Assembly (NCBI GenBank): GCA_945901065.1 | Contig: CAMDKI010000005.1 | Location: 124,001-188,000, forward strand | Direction: 5' to 3' | Length of the DNA: 64,000 bases | Source: Chitinophaga pinensis | Lineage (GTDB): Bacteria > Bacteroidota > Bacteroidia > Chitinophagales > CAIOSU01 | The notes under the pieces: generated by a model | Databases searched by the model: none | Told to the model about the DNA's origin: nothing | What the model saw: only the letters and a program-made list of their open reading frames with translations | Translations under genes and position numbers: made by a program | Shown: positions 60,881 to 64,000 of the stretch, one piece after another | Position numbering within the stretch: the stretch's first letter is position 1 | Layout of the letters: the number at the start of each line of letters is the position of its first letter

Positions 60881-61600
60881 ATGGACAAAATCGCGGTAAT
60901 TATTCCAGCATATAATGAAGAAACCTCTATTGCGGCGGTGGTGGCAGATGTTCATAAAGCATCCAGAGAATCGGGACTGCACTACTGGCCTGTTGTGGTA
61001 AACGATTGCTCCAAAGACCGTACTGGGCAGATTATTGCGGCGTTAGAATGTACTGCAATTCAATTACCCATCAATTTAGGTATCGGCGGTGCAGTGCAAA
61101 CGGGCTTTAAATATGCCTTGCTTAACGGCTATACCCATGCAGTGCAGGTTGACGGAGATGGTCAGCACCCACCTGGAGAGTTAAAGAAGTTATACCAAAA
61201 AATGAAAGCCGAAGGTATAGACGTTATGATAGGCTCTAGGTTTGTGGAAGGTGAGGGTAGGGGCTTTCAATCATCGCTTATGCGCCGGTTGGGCATCAAC
61301 TATTTTAAGCGTCTTAACAAGCTTTTGGTTGGTGTTGTTGTTCACGACAGCACGTCGGGGCTAAGGATGCACAATATAAAGGCGCTTCAGGTGGTGAGCG
61401 ATTATTACCCCGATGAATACCCAGAGCCAGAAGCGGTGATACTGTATGTTAAAAATGGGCTCAAAATTGGCGAAGTACAAGTAGAAATGCTAGAGCGACA
61501 AGGTGGGGTATCTTCTATAGATGGGGTTCGGTCGGTATATTATATGGCCAAAGTTACCATGGCCGTGTTGTTTACATTTATCCGTTTAACCTTTCGTTAA
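60881..61600 (+). CDS. family 2 glycosyltransferase (polyprenyl-phosphate sugar transferase-like)
   Basis: 239 residues from the ATG at 60881; a TTG 12 bases upstream is less likely. GT-A fold marks: VIIPAYNEETSIAAVV near 6-21, VVVNDCSKDRTGQII near 38-52, LPINLGIGGAVQTGFKYAL near 63-81, VQVDGDGQHPPGEL with the DxD-like DGDGQ near 91-104, and GSRFVEGEGRGF. The pattern resembles dolichyl/undecaprenyl-phosphate mannose/glucose synthases (DPM1-like) without membrane helices. The DUF2304 gene that follows after 12 bases is a frequent partner. It may supply a lipid-linked sugar for surface glycans. Confidence 0.9.
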   Translation: MDKIAVIIPAYNEETSIAAVVADVHKASRESGLHYWPVVVNDCSKDRTGQIIAALECTAIQLPINLGIGGAVQTGFKYALLNGYTHAVQVDGDGQHPPGELKKLYQKMKAEGIDVMIGSRFVEGEGRGFQSSLMRRLGINYFKRLNKLLVGVVVHDSTSGLRMHNIKALQVVSDYYPDEYPEPEAVILYVKNGLKIGEVQVEMLERQGGVSSIDGVRSVYYMAKVTMAVLFTFIRLTFR

Positions 61601-61612
61601 AAGCCTCAAACC

Positions 61613-61966
61613 ATGCCCATTATACAGATACTTGCAATAGCAGCCAGCTTGTTGTTTTTGCTATATATTGGCCGCCAGATAATAAAAGGGAAATTACGCG
61701 AAGAGTATTCTTTCGTATGGATATTCAGTACCGTTGTATTGTTGATATTTTCTTTCTGGCGAGACGGTTTAGAAATTGTAGCACACACACTTGGCGTATA
61801 TCAAGCACCTAATTTAGTATTTACAGCGGCAATATTTATCATTTTGGTTTATTTGTTGCACTTATCCAAGGTGGCATCAAGGTTGCACCAACAAAACAAA
61901 ACACTTAGTCAAGAGCTTGCTTTGCTAAAAGAAAAAGTAGAGCGAAGCCTAAAAGGAAACAAGTAA
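61613..61966 (+). CDS. DUF2304 membrane protein
   Basis: 117 residues. Three hydrophobic segments (about 2-19, 30-50 and 64-85) include IIQILAIAASLLFLLYIGRQ and LREEYSFVWIFSTVVLLIFS, the family marks, followed by a cytosolic coiled tail (RLHQQNKTLSQELALLKEKV). DUF2304 proteins commonly accompany polyprenyl-phosphate glycosyltransferases, as here, and may hold them at the membrane. It converges with the MerR gene with an 8-base gap. Confidence 0.88.
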   Translation: MPIIQILAIAASLLFLLYIGRQIIKGKLREEYSFVWIFSTVVLLIFSFWRDGLEIVAHTLGVYQAPNLVFTAAIFIILVYLLHLSKVASRLHQQNKTLSQELALLKEKVERSLKGNK

Positions 61967-61974
61967 GTCAAGTT

Positions 61975-62310
61975 TTAAAGCTCGCCCCTTATTTGCACCA
62001 ATAGTTCGCGCAGGTTAAGCAATGTTTCGCGCACCCTGTGGTTGTCAACTGAGCTATCAGGGTTTTCTTTTAGTTTCTTCTTTGCTCCATCCAACGTAAA
62101 CCCACGCTCCTTTACCAGGTTGTAAATAAGCTTCAGGTTATCTAAATCTTCGGGCGTAAAAAGGCGATTGCCTTTATTGTTTTTTTTAGGCTTAAGGATG
62201 TCAAACTCTTGCTCCCAATACCTTATTAGCGATGCTGAAACATCAAACATCTTCGCCACCTCTCCTATGGAGTAGTATAGCTTGGTAATTTCTTTTTCTT
62301 TGTAAGGCAA
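61975..62310 (-). CDS. MerR-family transcriptional regulator
   Basis: 111 residues. The MerR winged helix is at about 11-80: YSIGEVAKMFDVSASLIRYW (residues 12-31), EFDILKPKKNNKGNRLFTPE and DLDNLKLIYNLVKERGFTLDGAKKKL. A short C-terminal helix (RETLLNLRELLVQIRGEL) would form the dimer coil. No ligand domain or cysteines are present, which points away from metal sensing. It resembles small Bacteroidota MerR proteins of unknown target. It is divergent from the HMA gene. Confidence 0.9.
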   Translation of the reverse strand: MPYKEKEITKLYYSIGEVAKMFDVSASLIRYWEQEFDILKPKKNNKGNRLFTPEDLDNLKLIYNLVKERGFTLDGAKKKLKENPDSSVDNHRVRETLLNLRELLVQIRGEL

Positions 62311-62716
62311 GCAGGTTAGGTTATGGTTCCCTTAAAATTAAGATATTCCCAACAAAGTGCAAGTTTGTATCCCAAAAAATACTTTCGGTAAGCGTATTTA
62401 ATTGTGTATAAATCTGGCATTTATCTTTTACAGCGTTTCTACTCTCAGTATTGTGCATTAAGTTATGTTCTTCGGCTTGTATCGTTTGATGTGTGTAAAT
62501 TATTACTTCCCAAAAACAGACGTCAACAAATCAAAAGAAAGTGGGCTGCGAAAATTTTGAACTTTACTTGGCAACAACAATAACATACCCAATAAAAAAT
62601 CGAGCTCACATACAGCGCGTTACGTTATGGGCTATATTGTAACAGCAATGACTGGTAACCTTTGCACGTTGGTAGTCGTATTGACAATAATTTTTCCATC
62701 TTATAAAAACAATGCC
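62311..62716. other. AT-rich gap between merR and the HMA gene
   Basis: About 400 bases with no convincing gene. It must hold both divergent promoters; on the minus strand TTAATTTTA close to MerR is a partial -7 match, and on the plus strand TATCTTTT at about 62421-62428 is one base from TAnnTTTG. No hairpin or repeat of note was seen. An in-frame ATG at 62627 extends the HMA gene but gives no signal peptide. Confidence 0.45.
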
Positions 62717-63070
62717 GTGAAAATTTTCTGTCTTATTCCATTAATCATTTTCACCTTTACTTTTAAGGCCCAAGCCCAGGAAAACGGAAAACAAGTTGAT
62801 CTGGTTGTAAAAACTGAGGTGTTCTGTGACCATTGCAACTACTGCGAAAGCTGCAAGCCAAAATTGGAAACGGCGCTTTTTGATACTCCGGGTGTTAAAA
62901 AGGCAAAATTGGATATTGAAACCCAAACTATTCATGTCGTATTCAATCCTAAAAAGATAACCAGTGAGCAAATTAAAAAAGTAATATTAAGTACAGGCTA
63001 TGCTGCTGATGGAGTTCAGCCAAATGCCGAAGATTATGCTAAACTGGATGGGTGCTGCAAACGGAAGTAG
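62717..63070 (+). CDS. exported heavy-metal-associated (HMA) domain protein
   Basis: 117 residues from a GTG at 62717, which begins a normal signal peptide (KIFCLIPLIIFTFTFKAQAQ). An ATG at 62627 in the same frame would put 30 residues ahead of it, so it is rejected. The mature protein is one HMA ferredoxin-like fold (VDLVVKTEVFCDHC, KLETALFDTPGVKKAKLDIE, ITSEQIKKVILSTGYAAD). The metal loop is unusual: C37-x2-C40-x2-C43-x2-C46 (CDHCNYCESC) instead of a single CxxC, and the protein ends GCCKRK. It is probably a periplasmic metal-binding protein; the metal is not known. Confidence 0.82.
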   Translation: MKIFCLIPLIIFTFTFKAQAQENGKQVDLVVKTEVFCDHCNYCESCKPKLETALFDTPGVKKAKLDIETQTIHVVFNPKKITSEQIKKVILSTGYAADGVQPNAEDYAKLDGCCKRK

Positions 63071-63187
63071 TATAACATACTTTAACAATTTAAGCACCTG
63101 CTGCGATTTGCTGCTTTGGTTGTTGAGCGTTAAATTGGAATAACTAACAGTGTTCATTTTATTACCTTATTAAACTCTAGATGAATT

Positions 63188-63811
63188 ATGCTTTTGACTA
63201 TTCACCCAGACAATCCTGATGCTAGAAAGATTGCTCAGGTAATTGACATACTTCGCAAAGGCGGAATCATTGTTTACCCAACCGACACTATATACACTTT
63301 TGGTTGCGACTTGAATAATAAAAAAGCAATTGAAAAGATTGCAAGGCTAAAGGGTGTAAATCCTAAAGAAGCCCATTTTTCGCTGGTTTGTTATGATTTG
63401 AGCCATATAAGCGAGTATAGTACTGATTTTAGTAAGTCTGTATTCAAAATGATGAAAGCAACACTGCCGGGCCCTTATACCTATATATTGAACGCCAATA
63501 AAAATGTAACTCGCTTATTCGATTTTAAAAAGGGAACTGTGGGCATCAGAGTGCCTGACAATAACATTGCCCGGACATTGGTAAAAGAACTTGGAAATCC
63601 GTTAATTGCTACCTCGGTGCATGACAAAAACGACCCATTGCGCGAATACTTGACCGACCCTGAGGAAATTTACGAACGCTACTACAAGCACGTAGATTGC
63701 GTAATTGATGGCGGCCCAGGTAGCTTAGAAGCCTCAACGGTAATTGATGCAACTGGCGAAGAGCCAGAATTAGTTCGTGAAGGCAAAGGTGAAATAGAGG
63801 TGATTTATTAA
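63188..63811 (+). CDS. L-threonylcarbamoyladenylate synthase family protein (Sua5/YrdC/YciO)
   Basis: 207 residues, a single YrdC domain: IDILRKGGIIVYPTDTIYTF near 18-37, GCDLNNKKAIEKIARLKGVN near 38-57, LPGPYTYILNANKNV near 92-106, GIRVPDNNIARTLVKELGNP near 117-136 and the end DGGPGSLEASTVIDATGEEP. The Sua5/YrdC enzymes make threonylcarbamoyl-AMP for tRNA t6A. The FxLVCYDLSHISEYS segment and length recall YciO, a paralogue whose role is less clear. A terminator follows. Coming a few kilobases after mtaB, it is a second gene tied to t6A. Confidence 0.88.
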   Translation: MLLTIHPDNPDARKIAQVIDILRKGGIIVYPTDTIYTFGCDLNNKKAIEKIARLKGVNPKEAHFSLVCYDLSHISEYSTDFSKSVFKMMKATLPGPYTYILNANKNVTRLFDFKKGTVGIRVPDNNIARTLVKELGNPLIATSVHDKNDPLREYLTDPEEIYERYYKHVDCVIDGGPGSLEASTVIDATGEEPELVREGKGEIEVIY

Positions 63812-63837
63812 ACTACAGTATCGATTTTTAATAAGCG

Positions 63838-63880
63838 TGCCCGAACCACTAATTATGTGGTTTCGGGCATTTGCTTTTTT
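63838..63880 (+). terminator. rho-independent terminator after the Sua5/YciO gene
   Basis: TGCCCGAACCAC pairs with GTGGTTTCGGGCA (one bulged T), followed by TTTGCTTTTTT. Confidence 0.8.
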
Positions 63881-63963
63881 AGGACAGGACATAATTGAAC
63901 TTATTTTGGTGCGATATTTGTTTTTCCTTAGTAAATTAGCAAGCAGTACTTAAACAGACTTAA

Positions 63964-64000
63964 ATGAAATTTTATACTATAGCATTAATTACCGTTTTGT
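63964..64000 (+). CDS. start of a probable exported protein (partial, cut by right edge)
   Basis: An ATG at 63964 opens a frame reading MKFYTIALITVL to the window end. The Lys followed by a hydrophobic run is compatible with the start of a signal peptide. Only 12 codons are visible, so nothing more can be said. Confidence 0.4.
   Translation, partial: MKFYTIALITVL

Overview
The window looks like a chromosomal segment of a free-living Bacteroidota bacterium (Cytophagia/Sphingobacteriia/Chitinophagia type; genus not determinable by eye). The evidence is five proteins with type IX secretion (T9SS) C-terminal sorting domains of types A and B, a PorP/SprF protein beside a SprB-repeat adhesin, Bacteroidota-style TAnnTTTG -7 promoter boxes, and the family variants of Lgt, MtaB, ArsR and a TrkH remnant. 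No rRNA, tRNA, CRISPR array, transposase or phage gene was recognised.

Layout. 1-2463 (minus): an McrBC-type modification-dependent restriction locus; mcrC runs off the left edge. 2464-3150: gene-free gap with short repeats. 3151-10887 (plus): a lipoprotein beta-propeller, an acyl-CoA carboxylase carboxyltransferase, a 59-residue protein missed by length-limited ORF calling and carrying a sigma-54-like promoter, then the close-packed set panB / secreted M1 aminopeptidase / 3-hydroxyacyl-CoA dehydrogenase. 11059-13067: an arsenic locus arsR-arsI-aquaporin-arsC with two matching ArsR-type operator palindromes and no ArsB/Acr3 pump gene. 13181-22425: a secreted protein, then a T9SS surface module (SprB-like adhesin, PorP/SprF, PorE-like OmpA protein) followed by purT. 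22422-29022: LEA-like protein, fadD, a nitronate-monooxygenase-like enzyme, a TrkH C-terminal fragment, rfaE1 and an esterase. 29023-36444: leuS, ferredoxin, rnz, a STAS protein and clpC. 36649-42366: a 1905-residue PKD/Ig-like surface protein. 42485-52550: isochorismate synthase, a histidine phosphatase, a small T9SS protein coupled to a collagen-like protein, ffh, a BNR-repeat lipoprotein and a methyltransferase. 52680-58162: an orphan hybrid histidine kinase, a lemA-TPM-TPM operon with a second sigma-54-like promoter, and a UPF0175/DUF3368 toxin-antitoxin pair. 58250-64000: mtaB-lgt, a glycosyltransferase with a DUF2304 partner, a MerR regulator, an HMA protein, a Sua5/YciO protein and the first codons of another exported protein.

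Most genes are housekeeping or surface/secretion genes. The less ordinary signals are the arsenic locus built around an aquaporin with its operator pair, the sigma-54-like promoters, a recurring family of about 7-nt-period intergenic repeats that sit on both sides of several genes, the TrkH fossil overlapping rfaE1, and the BNR protein that carries both a lipobox and a T9SS tail. All functional statements rest on reading the sequence and on remembered family features; no searches were run.
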